This document shows, in pieces, positions 45,388 through 54,088 of a stretch of 64,000 nt of DNA. The notes below the pieces were generated by a model. The model was given only the letters and a program-made list of their open reading frames with translations, did no database searches and was not told where the DNA came from. How positions within the stretch are numbered: position 1 is the stretch's first letter; each line of letters begins with the position of its first letter. This DNA is from Poseidonibacter ostreae (GTDB lineage: Bacteria; Campylobacterota; Campylobacteria; Campylobacterales; Arcobacteraceae). Both the position numbers and the translations under genes were made by a program. Location: the NCBI RefSeq assembly GCF_009208075.1, contig NZ_WFKJ01000001.1:1-64000 (forward strand). Direction: 5' to 3'.

Positions 45388-45486
45388 TTATTGTCCGAAA
45401 TATAAATTTCCGATAAGAGTTACAACTACGAATACTTTTACAAATAAGATTTGTGCAATTTTACTTTCTTTTATTTTATCTAACAA
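45388..45486 (-). CDS. 32-residue membrane peptide with TTG start
   Basis: Between the guaA gene and a convergent gene. An AAAGGA site is followed after 5 bases by TTG (45486). The product is KIKESKIAQI then a hydrophobic helix (about 13-28: ILFVKVFVVVTLIGNLYF). The layout, a charged start then one helix, is that of regulatory or assembly micropeptides. No partner evident. Confidence 0.5.
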   Translation of the reverse strand: MLDKIKESKIAQILFVKVFVVVTLIGNLYFGQ

Positions 45487-45541
45487 TGTTTTCCTTTAAT
45501 AATTTAATTTCTAACAAGTTTTATGTAAATTTTATCAAAGT

Positions 45542-45576
45542 CTAGCAAGGATGTACTAAAAGTACATCAATGCTAG
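45542..45576. repeat. 35-bp interrupted palindrome after guaA
   Basis: CTAGCA (45542-45547) and TGCTAG (45571-45576) enclose ATGTACT (45551-45557) and AGTACAT (45561-45567), separated by AAA. Two stems joined by a symmetrical internal loop (AGG/CAA). Neither side has a T-tract, so it is not a typical terminator. Confidence 0.55.
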
Positions 45577-45610
45577 AATTCGTCGAGAAATATGTGAAAA
45601 TTCTTAAAAA

Positions 45611-47146
45611 TTATTCCCACTCAATTGTTGCTGGTGGTTTTGATGAAATATCATAAACAACTCTATTAATTCCATCAACTTCGTTGATGATTCTTCTTGA
45701 GATTGTTTCTAAAATATCATGAGGAATGTATGCAAATGTTGCAGTCATTCCATCTGTTGCTTCAACAATTCTTACACAAACAGTATTATCATAAGTTCTA
45801 TTATCACCCATAACTCCAACTGATTTTACGTTTAATAGTACTGTAAATGCTTGCCATGTTTTATCATAGTAACCAGTTGCATGTAATACATCTAACATGA
45901 TAGTATCAGCTTTTCTTAAAATTTCTAAATCAGGAGAATTAACATCCCCCATAACTCTAATAGCAAGTCCAGGTCCAGGGAAAGGATGTCGTCCAATCAT
46001 ATCTTTTGGAAGTCCTAATTCAAGTCCTAAAAGTCTTACTTCATCTTTAAAAATTTCTCTTAATGGCTCAATTAATTCAAAAGTCATCCAATCAGGTAAA
46101 CCACCAACATTATGGTGAGACTTAATAGTTTTTGAAGGCCCTTTTACAGATACTGATTCAATAACATCTGTGTAAAGTGTTCCTTGTGCTAAGAACTCAA
46201 TACCATCATGTTTTTTAGCTTCTTTATCAAATACTTCAATAAATGTTTCACCAATAATTTTTCTTTTTGTTTCAGGATCAGTTACACCTTCAAGTTTTGT
46301 AAGGAATTCTTCACTAGCATCAACAGTAATTAAAGGAACACCTCTTGCTTTAAACATTGCTTCAACTTGAGGTCTTTCATTTGCTCTTAATAATCCATTA
46401 TCAACAAATACTGGAATTAGTTGGTCTCCAATTGCTTCAGCTAAAAGAGTTGCAACAACTGATGAGTCAACACCACCTGAAACACCACATAAAACTTTTT
46501 TACTACCTACTTGTTCTTTAATTTTTGCAATTTGTTCTTTTGCAAAAGAACCCATATTCCAAGTTGATTCACAATGACAAATATGTTTTGCAAAGTTTTT
46601 AAGAAGTTTTGCACCTTCATCTGAATGATATACTTCAGGATGAAATTGAAATGCATATACATTTCTATGAGTATCTGCAATTGCTGCATATGGTGAGTTT
46701 TCACTAGTTGCAATCTTTTCAAAACCAGCTGGAATTTTTTCAACTCTATCACCATGAGACATCCATACAGTTTGTCCATCTTTAGTATCTTTAAAAATAG
46801 GATTTTCTTTTTCAAAGTTTAATTTTGCTTTTCCATATTCATGGTGATCAGCAGGAATTACAGAACCACCAAAGTGCTGTGAAATAAGTTGCATACCGTA
46901 ACAAATTCCTAAAATTGGAAGTCCAAGTTCAAAAATTGTTCCATCTGGATGATAAGAATCTTCAGCATAAACAGAAGCAGGACCTCCTGAAAGGATAATT
47001 CCTTTTGGAGTTCTAGCCATTATATCTTCAATACTTTCAGAGTAAGGCACAATTTCAGAATAAACACCTGATTCTCTAAGTTTTCTAGCAATGATTTGTG
47101 TATATTGACTACCAAAATCTAATACTACAATTGGTACATGTTTCAT
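45611..47146 (-). CDS. guaA: GMP synthase (glutamine-hydrolysing)
   Basis: 511 residues, full length. Glutaminase part: catalytic Cys in [10 protein letters not shown] and His/Glu in FQFHPEV. Synthetase part: ATP loop [28 protein letters not shown] and the C-terminal [10 protein letters not shown]. Makes GMP from XMP in the cytoplasm. Single gene. Confidence 0.98.
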   Translation of the reverse strand: MKHVPIVVLDFGSQYTQIIARKLRESGVYSEIVPYSESIEDIMARTPKGIILSGGPASVYAEDSYHPDGTIFELGLPILGICYGMQLISQHFGGSVIPADHHEYGKAKLNFEKENPIFKDTKDGQTVWMSHGDRVEKIPAGFEKIATSENSPYAAIADTHRNVYAFQFHPEVYHSDEGAKLLKNFAKHICHCESTWNMGSFAKEQIAKIKEQVGSKKVLCGVSGGVDSSVVATLLAEAIGDQLIPVFVDNGLLRANERPQVEAMFKARGVPLITVDASEEFLTKLEGVTDPETKRKIIGETFIEVFDKEAKKHDGIEFLAQGTLYTDVIESVSVKGPSKTIKSHHNVGGLPDWMTFELIEPLREIFKDEVRLLGLELGLPKDMIGRHPFPGPGLAIRVMGDVNSPDLEILRKADTIMLDVLHATGYYDKTWQAFTVLLNVKSVGVMGDNRTYDNTVCVRIVEATDGMTATFAYIPHDILETISRRIINEVDGINRVVYDISSKPPATIEWE

Positions 47147-47255
47147 ATATTAATATCCTCGTTTGATTTGTATATATCTATTATTAAGTGCGATTGTATC
47201 TAAAAAGTAGTAAATTTTTAGTTAAGTAGAGAAATAAAGAAGTTTATTTTTTTGC

Positions 47256-47292
47256 AAAAAAAAAGCTATCAAAATTAATTGATAGCTTTTTT
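47256..47292 (-). terminator. Intrinsic terminator after nhaD
   Basis: On the minus strand AGCTATCAA/TTGATAGCT forms a perfect stem, preceded by A and followed by nine T. Symmetry of A- and T-runs allows use in both directions. It lies just after the nhaD stop. Confidence 0.85.
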
Positions 47293-47310
47293 CTATTTTG
47301 TAAAAGGAAA

Positions 47311-48702
47311 TTATCCTATATGATAGAATCCTAAAACTTCGTATTGTAAATACCATACACCAATAGATACAAAGTACCCAATTACAATAGTCCAAGCATA
47401 TTTCATGTGTGAACTAAATGTATAAATACCATGTAATTTACCCATAACACCAACACCAGCAGCAGATCCAAATGAAATCATAGAACCACCAACACCAGCT
47501 GTTAATGTAACAAGCATCCATTGATCAAGTCCCATAGCTGGATTTGCTTTAAGTACCGCAGACATTACTGGAATATTATCAACAATTGCAGATAAGAATC
47601 CAACTCCAATATTTGACCATGTAGGTCCTAATACTGATGGATCATAAACAACTGCTGCTAATGCTAACCATCCAATAAAGTATAAAGCACCAACTGCAGA
47701 AAGAATACCAAAGAAGAATAATAGTGTATTATATTCTACTTTTGCAATTGAATCAAAAATTTTAAAGTGTTCTACTCCATGTCTTTTCTTTAAACCATAA
47801 GAGTATACTTTAAGTACAGCTAAACCAAACATCATACCCCACATAGCTGGTAAATGTAATATTTGGTGAGAAAGTACAGCACAAGCAATTGTTAAGATAC
47901 CTAATACCATAACTACTTTAGCACCTTCAGCCATCTCTGGTTTTATCTCTTTCTCTGCATCAAATGAGGGAACTTCATTTGGAACAAACTTAGATAAAAG
48001 AAAAGCTGTTACTAAATATCCAATAATTGAAGCTGGGAATAAGAATAAAAAGTCAGTAAATGTTCCTTTTCCTGCAGTCCAAGCCATAAGTGTTGTAATA
48101 TCACCAAATGGAGACCAAGCACCACCTGCATTCGCAGATACAACAATATTAATAGCACCTGGCACTAAGAAATCTAATCTCTTTTTCTCTATTGTAACTA
48201 AAACAGTCGCTAAAATAAGTGCTGTTGTTAAGTTGTCTGCAATTGGTGATAAGAAAAATGCAATAATTCCAGTTGCCCAGAATAATTGTTTATATGTATA
48301 TCCTTTTGTTACAAGTTTGTATTTTAAAACATCAAATACACCCATGTGAATTAAAGATTCTATATATGTCATTGCAACAAATAGGAAAAAGAAAATACCT
48401 GCAATCTCTAAGATTAAGTGATTTGCTTGAATATGAATTAGATCCATATTTAAATCATTTAGTACATAATAAATTGCAACTAAAATAAACATAAATGTAC
48501 CAATAAATAATGCTGGCTTAGCTTTATCTATTTCGTATTTATCTTCCGCGGCAATAAAATAGTATCCAATAGCAAATATGAATAAACATGATAAACCAAC
48601 CCATGTCATCGTTATGTCAGGGTTTTCAACATGTTCACCCCCACCGCCAGCTGCAAATAACGATACTGATGTTATCAGTAATGTCATTAATAATTTTAAC
48701 AT
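47311..48702 (-). CDS. nhaD: NhaD-type Na+/H+ antiporter
   Basis: 463 residues, about 12-13 helices, beginning with a signal-like helix (LLITSVSLFA) and a Gly-rich stretch. Family blocks: ALILATVLVTIEKK, NIVVSANAGGAWSPFGDITTLMAW and GFLSAIVDNIPVMSAVLKANP, which holds polar residues for ion binding. Exports Na+ in exchange for H+, fitting a marine or saline habitat. A 7-bp inverted repeat (GCACTCA, 48721-48727, with TGAGTGC, 48745-48751) lies just upstream. Confidence 0.92.
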   Translation of the reverse strand: MLKLLMTLLITSVSLFAAGGGGEHVENPDITMTWVGLSCLFIFAIGYYFIAAEDKYEIDKAKPALFIGTFMFILVAIYYVLNDLNMDLIHIQANHLILEIAGIFFFLFVAMTYIESLIHMGVFDVLKYKLVTKGYTYKQLFWATGIIAFFLSPIADNLTTALILATVLVTIEKKRLDFLVPGAINIVVSANAGGAWSPFGDITTLMAWTAGKGTFTDFLFLFPASIIGYLVTAFLLSKFVPNEVPSFDAEKEIKPEMAEGAKVVMVLGILTIACAVLSHQILHLPAMWGMMFGLAVLKVYSYGLKKRHGVEHFKIFDSIAKVEYNTLLFFFGILSAVGALYFIGWLALAAVVYDPSVLGPTWSNIGVGFLSAIVDNIPVMSAVLKANPAMGLDQWMLVTLTAGVGGSMISFGSAAGVGVMGKLHGIYTFSSHMKYAWTIVIGYFVSIGVWYLQYEVLGFYHIG

Positions 48703-48844
48703 TAATTCTCCTTAAATAATGCACTCATAGCAAAATAGTACACTTGAGTGCTCTTTCTAATTATAGATTTTGCCGTAAACAGCCTTAAAATAATAGAAAA
48801 TGTAAATTTTTTGTCAAGAAAGTGTCAACTTTAAAATATATGTA

Positions 48845-50299
48845 TCAACTCTTATTACGAATAAAGTGTGCACCCATAGATTCTTTTCTATTAATTGCAC
48901 TTTGAATTATAGCTTTTGCAGTTAAGAGTCTTAAAAACAATAGTCTTCCAACATCTTTTTGCAAATATTCTTCAATCTCAAATAAGGCATCTTCTAACTC
49001 TTTTGTATCTCTTACAATTGAAGCTGCTTTCCACATAATCTTTCTTAGATTGTTTTTAATTTTTTTATCAATTTCTTGATTTCTTGTGTAAGATTTTATA
49101 TTTTTAGTATAATTTTCATCTGATATTTTAAAATTTTCTTTTAATGAAGTTTCAACTGCTATTTGAGAGAAAACCAATCCTTCTAACAAAGAGTTTGAAG
49201 CTAATCTATTTGCTCCATGAACACCAGAACATGCAACTTCACCAACTGCATAAAGGTTTTTTATACCTTTTACTTTTGCATCAAGACTTGTTTCAATTCC
49301 ACCCATTGCATAATGAAAAGCAGGTGATATTGGAACTTTTTCAGCAGGTAAGTCATAACCTAAATCTTTTAAATTTGAATAAATATTAGGGAATCTCTTC
49401 ATAAAGTATTTTTTAGTAAACATATCTAAAGATAAGAAAACACCTAAACCAGTTTTTTTATGATAATCAAAAATAGAACGGCTAACTACATCTCTTGGAG
49501 CTAATTCTTCATCTTTGTGATAATCTTTTAAAAATCTATATCCATTTTCATCTACAATATGTGCACCCTCACCTCTTAAAGCTTCTGAAAGTAAAGGTTT
49601 TCTTGCAAAGTGAGTTCCTTTTACAACTGTTGGATGAAACTGCATCATTTCCATATCTTTTAATTTTAAGCCCTTATGTGCAATAAGTCCTTGAATTTCT
49701 CCTGCAATTGCTGTTGAGTTAGTATGATATCTGTAAAGAGAACCAATTCCTCCACTTGCAATTATTGTATTGTGTGCATAAACAATTCTTTGCTCTGTTT
49801 CAGAAGTAAAAAACTGAACTCCATAACAAATACCATCTTCAATAAGTAAATCATTTACAACAGCATTTGTTGCCATTTCATGATTACACTGTTCTAATAA
49901 GAATACATGAATCATTCTTCCAGTCGCATCACCATCAGCATGAAGAATTCTACTTCTACTGTGTGCTGCTTCTTTTGTATATGCTAATTCACCTTTATCA
50001 TTTAAATCAAACTTTAAACCTGCATCAATAATATTTTTTACTGCTTTTAAAGATTTTTTGCTTAATAGCTCAACTGCTTCTTTATCGTTGTAATTTACGC
50101 CAGCTGTCATGGTATCTTGAATATGAACAGGAATATCTACATCGTCAACAGCAGTTGCAATTCCACCTTGAGCCCAGAAAGTATTACAATCCCAAGGAGA
50201 TTTTTTACATAATACTAACACTTTTTTATCTGCAGGTATAAGTCTTGCAGCGTTTAAACCTGCAATTCCTGTACCTATAATTATATAATCATATATCAT
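48845..50299 (-). CDS. nadB: L-aspartate oxidase
   Basis: 484 residues. FAD motif IIGTGIAGLNAARL, substrate region GGIATAVDDVD, HSRSRILHADGDATG and GEVACSGVHGANRLASNSLLEG are typical NadB blocks. First step of NAD synthesis from aspartate. Its ATG overlaps the stop of the small lipoprotein gene upstream by one base, so the two are translationally coupled. Confidence 0.95.
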   Translation of the reverse strand: MIYDYIIIGTGIAGLNAARLIPADKKVLVLCKKSPWDCNTFWAQGGIATAVDDVDIPVHIQDTMTAGVNYNDKEAVELLSKKSLKAVKNIIDAGLKFDLNDKGELAYTKEAAHSRSRILHADGDATGRMIHVFLLEQCNHEMATNAVVNDLLIEDGICYGVQFFTSETEQRIVYAHNTIIASGGIGSLYRYHTNSTAIAGEIQGLIAHKGLKLKDMEMMQFHPTVVKGTHFARKPLLSEALRGEGAHIVDENGYRFLKDYHKDEELAPRDVVSRSIFDYHKKTGLGVFLSLDMFTKKYFMKRFPNIYSNLKDLGYDLPAEKVPISPAFHYAMGGIETSLDAKVKGIKNLYAVGEVACSGVHGANRLASNSLLEGLVFSQIAVETSLKENFKISDENYTKNIKSYTRNQEIDKKIKNNLRKIMWKAASIVRDTKELEDALFEIEEYLQKDVGRLLFLRLLTAKAIIQSAINRKESMGAHFIRNKS

Positions 50300-50445
50300 T
50301 ATTTTGAAACTTCTTTATTACTTTTTATTTTTGTTGTTTTATCTGACACATAAACAGGGTCACCTTTATAACCACAAGCACTAAAAGATAATATAAAACC
50401 TGCTATAATTAACATATGAAAAAATTGAATGAAATACTTAGTCAT
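50299..50445 (-). CDS. Small lipoprotein with LptM-like motif
   Basis: 48 residues if started at the ATG at 50445, where AGGA lies 11 bases upstream and the first residues (TKYFIQ) supply a positive charge; a 38-residue version from 50415 is possible. Lipobox FSAC then CGYKGDPVYV, close to the CGxKGPxYxP motif of LptM/YifL, which assists LPS-transport assembly in other bacteria. The preferred start lies inside the divergent gene (30-base overlap, with the two start codons facing each other). Same unit as nadB. Confidence 0.6.
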   Translation of the reverse strand: MTKYFIQFFHMLIIAGFILSFSACGYKGDPVYVSDKTTKIKSNKEVSK

Positions 50446-50832
50446 CTTAAAAATAATCCTGAATTCAGAAAGATTAACACATCATCTACAATTGAAAAAT
50501 TTATAGATGTACTTCCTTTGAAACTAAAAAAGGGAGTTAAGTTTGGCTATATAAAAGGTCAAACCTTATATTTTGTACTAACCCATCCTGTTTATAAAAT
50601 GGAGTTTGAGTATAACAAAGCAGATATAAAATCATTATTAAAAAACTCCAATTTTGATAATGTAAATGAAATAGCTTTTTTTGTTACAAATAAAATTGAG
50701 AGAAAATCAAAAGAAATAAAAGAAGAACCTTTGTATAAAGAACGTTCAAATGGAATATTTATAAATAGAGCAAAAGATGAAAATATTTATAAAAAATTTG
50801 AATCTATTAGAAATATCATAACAAAGACTTAA
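50416..50832 (+). CDS. DUF721 (DciA-like) family protein
   Basis: 138 residues. LSHLKNNPEFRKINTSSTIEKFIDVLPLKLKKGVKFGYIKGQ and LYFVLTHPVYKMEFEY match the DUF721 arrangement of epsilonproteobacteria. DciA relatives load replicative helicase; whether this short relative does is unproven. Converges with the next gene by 17 bases. Confidence 0.6.
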   Translation: MKKLNEILSHLKNNPEFRKINTSSTIEKFIDVLPLKLKKGVKFGYIKGQTLYFVLTHPVYKMEFEYNKADIKSLLKNSNFDNVNEIAFFVTNKIERKSKEIKEEPLYKERSNGIFINRAKDENIYKKFESIRNIITKT

Positions 50833-51442
50833 ATAAAGCTTCTCTTTGTTTATAATCAGGACAGTAAACTTCTACTAAATCCCAAAACTTTTTTGAATGA
50901 TTTTTATGTTTTATATGTGCAAGTTCATGAATAACAACATATTCAGCAATTTCTATAGGAAATTTACATAATTGTGTATTAAAATTCAAACCATTTTTAT
51001 AGTTGCACGAGCCCCATGTTCTTTTATTTTTTCTGTATTTTATTGATGTTGGATAAAGTTTCATTTGTTTTGAATATTTTTCAACTAAAGGTGGAATTAT
51101 CTCTTCTATTTTTATTCTATAAAACTTATCGATATTTGTAATTTTATAGTCAATTAACTTTTGAGTTTTACCAAAAAATAAAAATTCATCATTTTCTAAT
51201 TTATTTAAACTGATTTTTTCTAAGCCTTTTAAAAGCCACTGTTTTTTTCTTTTTAGTAAATCTTTAGCATCTTCTTTAGTAAAGTACATATTTGCTCTAA
51301 TTTGTATTTCATTATTATTTATAACACGTAAATAACAATGCTTAATACTCTTTTTATTTACTAATTTAACAGTAAGCACCAAAGAATCAAGATTATGCTG
51401 AAATTCCAAACTTTTCCTTAAGATTATTTTTGTTATAATCAC
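50816..51442 (-). CDS. YgjP-like zinc metallopeptidase (DUF45/M48 family)
   Basis: 208 residues. VIHELAHIKHKNHSKKFWDLV holds the HExxH zinc motif and the third His six residues on. RTWGSCNYKNGLNFN is the second family block. Cytoplasmic minigluzincin-like. GTG start at 51442. Confidence 0.88.
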   Translation of the reverse strand: MIITKIILRKSLEFQHNLDSLVLTVKLVNKKSIKHCYLRVINNNEIQIRANMYFTKEDAKDLLKRKKQWLLKGLEKISLNKLENDEFLFFGKTQKLIDYKITNIDKFYRIKIEEIIPPLVEKYSKQMKLYPTSIKYRKNKRTWGSCNYKNGLNFNTQLCKFPIEIAEYVVIHELAHIKHKNHSKKFWDLVEVYCPDYKQREALFKSLL

Positions 51443-51490
51443 GAATTATATCATAGAAATATGATCCATATTACATAAGAGGAAACATTA

Positions 51491-52660
51491 ATGAAAATTG
51501 CAAACAGAATGGAAAATTTATCTCCATCGGTTACTATGGCAATTACAGCCCTAGCAAGGGAGCTAAAAGCTCAAGGTAAAGATATATTAAGTTTTAGTGC
51601 AGGAGAACCTGATTTTAATACTCCAGAAGTTATTAAACAAGCAGCTATTCAAGCTATTATAGATGGACACACAAAATATACAGCCGTTGAGGGAATAACT
51701 GAAACCAAACAAGCAATCATTAATAAGTTAAAAAGAGACCATAATTTAGAATATAACTTAGATCATATTATTATTAGTAATGGTGCAAAACATTCATTAT
51801 TTAATCTTTTTCAAGTATTAATTGAAAAAGGTGATGAAGTAATTATTCCAGCACCTTACTGGGTTACATACCCTGAACAAGTAAAATATTCTGATGGAGT
51901 TCCTGTAATTATTGAAACAGATGATTCAGCTGATTTCAAAATAACAGCAGAGCAATTAAAAAATGCAATTACTGACAAAACAAGAATTCTTTTATTAAAT
52001 ACACCATCTAATCCAACAGGTGCTGTTTACTCAAAAGAAGAGTTAGTAGAAATAGGAAAAGTTCTTGAAGGTACAGATATTTTAGTACTATCTGATGAGA
52101 TGTATGAAAAAATCATGTATGATGGAAAAAAATTCACAGCAGCAGCTGAAGTTTCTCATGATATGTATATGAGAACTGTTACAATTAATGGTTTAAGTAA
52201 AGCCGTTGCAATGACTGGATGGAGATTTGGATATTTAGCAACTCCTAGACCTGAACTTGTAAAAAGTATGATTAAACTTCAAGGTCAAGTAACTTCAAAT
52301 GTAAATTCAATCACTCAATATGCAGCAATTCCTGCGCTTGAAGGTGAAGCTGATGAAACAATGGAAATCATGAGAAAAGAGTTTGAAAAAAGAAGAGATG
52401 TAGCAGTTAAATCTTTTAATGCAATTGATGGATTAAGCTCTTTTAATCCAGATGGTGCATTTTATTTATTTATAAACATACAAGGTGTTACATCTGATTC
52501 TATGAAGTTTTGTGCAGATTTACTTGAAGAAAAAGGTGTTGCTTTAGTTCCAGGACTTGCATTTGGAACAGAAGGTTATGTTAGATTCTCTTTTGCTACA
52601 GATTTAGAAACAATTGAAGAAGGAATTAGAAGAATCAAAGATTTTGTAGAGAATAAATAA
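51491..52660 (+). CDS. aspB: Class I aminotransferase, aspartate/prephenate type
   Basis: 389 residues, the Thermus-like AspB subgroup. FSAGEPDFNTPE, LLNTPSNPTGAVYS (pyridine-ring contact), the lysine in NGLSKAVAMTGWRFGY (Schiff base) and VRFSFATD (substrate carboxylate arginine) are present. Transfers amino groups between aspartate or glutamate and oxo acids. AGAGGAAAC ribosome site. Runs with the CDF and rhodanese genes (2 and 12-base gaps). Confidence 0.93.
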   Translation: MKIANRMENLSPSVTMAITALARELKAQGKDILSFSAGEPDFNTPEVIKQAAIQAIIDGHTKYTAVEGITETKQAIINKLKRDHNLEYNLDHIIISNGAKHSLFNLFQVLIEKGDEVIIPAPYWVTYPEQVKYSDGVPVIIETDDSADFKITAEQLKNAITDKTRILLLNTPSNPTGAVYSKEELVEIGKVLEGTDILVLSDEMYEKIMYDGKKFTAAAEVSHDMYMRTVTINGLSKAVAMTGWRFGYLATPRPELVKSMIKLQGQVTSNVNSITQYAAIPALEGEADETMEIMRKEFEKRRDVAVKSFNAIDGLSSFNPDGAFYLFINIQGVTSDSMKFCADLLEEKGVALVPGLAFGTEGYVRFSFATDLETIEEGIRRIKDFVENK

Positions 52661-52662
52661 TT

Positions 52663-53547
52663 ATGACTCCACAAAAAAAAGCTACGGTCGTATCATCTTC
52701 GGTTGCGGCCCTTCTTACTATAATGAAATTGATTATAGGAATAGCTAGTGGATCAGTTGCTGTTTTAGCTTCAGCAATTGATTCTGTTCTTGATATGTTC
52801 GTATCACTTTTTAACTATTTTGCAATATCAAACTCTGAAAAACCAGCAGATAGAGAGTTTAATTATGGTCGTGGAAAAATTGAAGCACTTGCATCCGTAA
52901 TTGAAGGTACAATTATTACTATATCTGGACTTTTCTTGCTTTATCAAGCAATACAAAAAGCAATAAATGGTGAAATATCAAAGTATGTTGAGACATCAAT
53001 TATTGTTATGATTATTTCTCTTATTATTACAATTTTTTTAGTAATTTATTTAAATAAAGTTGCAAAGAAAACTAACTCTATGGTTATTAGAGCTGACGCA
53101 CTACACTATAAAACAGATGTTTATTCTAATGTTGCTGTTTTATCATCTTTAGTTCTTGTTCATTTTACAGGATATGAAATGATTGATGTAATTGTAGGAA
53201 GTGGAATTGCATTATATATTATTTACTCAGCTTATGAACTAATTCATGACGGTGTTTTAGTTTTATTAGATAGAGCAGTTGATAGTGATCTTGTTCATAA
53301 AATCGAAGATATTATTAAACATAATGAAAATGTAAATGCTTATCATCTTTTAAAAACTAGAGAAGCTGGACATCAAACTTTTGTAGAAGTTCATTTAGTT
53401 TTTGATTGTATTATTACACTTATGAATGCGCATAAAACAAGTGATAAAATAGAGCAAGAAATAGAAAACTTAGATAAAAACAGAGATTGGATAATAAATA
53501 TTCATATGGATCCATATGATGATTTTGAAATTAATGATATGAAATAA
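52663..53547 (+). CDS. Cation diffusion facilitator (FieF type)
   Basis: 294 residues, six helices and a cytoplasmic tail. Metal sites: SAIDSVLDMFVSLFNY in helix II (DxxxD) and RADALHYKTDVYSNVAV in helix V (HxxxD). The short C-terminal domain shows IHMDPYDD. Exports Zn2+ or Fe2+ against protons. Starts 2 bases after the aminotransferase stop, which lacks an obvious ribosome site of its own. Confidence 0.92.
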   Translation: MTPQKKATVVSSSVAALLTIMKLIIGIASGSVAVLASAIDSVLDMFVSLFNYFAISNSEKPADREFNYGRGKIEALASVIEGTIITISGLFLLYQAIQKAINGEISKYVETSIIVMIISLIITIFLVIYLNKVAKKTNSMVIRADALHYKTDVYSNVAVLSSLVLVHFTGYEMIDVIVGSGIALYIIYSAYELIHDGVLVLLDRAVDSDLVHKIEDIIKHNENVNAYHLLKTREAGHQTFVEVHLVFDCIITLMNAHKTSDKIEQEIENLDKNRDWIINIHMDPYDDFEINDMK

Positions 53548-53559
53548 TTAGGAAAAGAA

Positions 53560-53997
53560 ATGAAAAGAATTCTATTTATATTACTACTTATTACAACTTT
53601 TTTATTTTCAAATAGTCAAACAAACTATAAAACTGCAAAGCTTTATAAAGATGATATATCTTCAAATAAAGCTTTTATAATGCAACAAAATGATGCTTTA
53701 CTAATTGATGTTAGAACAAAACCTGAATTTAAAAAATTAAGAGCAAAAGATTCAATTAATATACCAATTTTTTATGCAAAAAATGGGAAGAGAGTTTTTA
53801 ATAGAAACTTTTTAAATGAAATTTATGAAGTATCAGAAAAGAATATACATAAAAAAATAATCTTAATTTGTAGAAGTGGTTCAAGAACAAAACTTGCAAG
53901 TAATCTATTAGCAGAACAAGGCTTTTCTAACATTTATAACGTACGATACGGATTTCAATATGATTGGTTAAAAGTAAAACTTCCAACTGAAAAATAA
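53560..53997 (+). CDS. Periplasmic rhodanese-domain protein
   Basis: 145 residues with a signal peptide (to LFS). ALLIDVRTKPEFKKLRA and the active loop ILICRSGSRTKLASNLLAEQGF, with the catalytic Cys, identify rhodanese. Handles sulfane sulfur in the periplasm. Last of the three-gene unit; a hairpin follows. Confidence 0.88.
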   Translation: MKRILFILLLITTFLFSNSQTNYKTAKLYKDDISSNKAFIMQQNDALLIDVRTKPEFKKLRAKDSINIPIFYAKNGKRVFNRNFLNEIYEVSEKNIHKKIILICRSGSRTKLASNLLAEQGFSNIYNVRYGFQYDWLKVKLPTEK

Positions 53998-54028
53998 TAA
54001 GTTAATACTAAGTAAATAAAAGTAAATA

Positions 54029-54055
54029 TTTATTATTAAATAATAAACTTTTTTT
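54029..54055 (+). terminator. Intrinsic terminator after the rhodanese gene
   Basis: TTTATTATT and AATAATAAA around a single A, then C and seven T. AT-only stem, moderate strength. Confidence 0.55.
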
Positions 54056-54058
54056 AGC

Positions 54059-54064
54059 TATACT
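54059..54064 (+). promoter_or_regulatory. Probable -10 box of the signalling operon
   Basis: TATACT lies 24 bases before the ATG at 54089, right after the terminator; an AAAGGA ribosome site follows. Confidence 0.45.
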
Positions 54065-54088
54065 AAATCCTTATACAAAAGGATTTTC

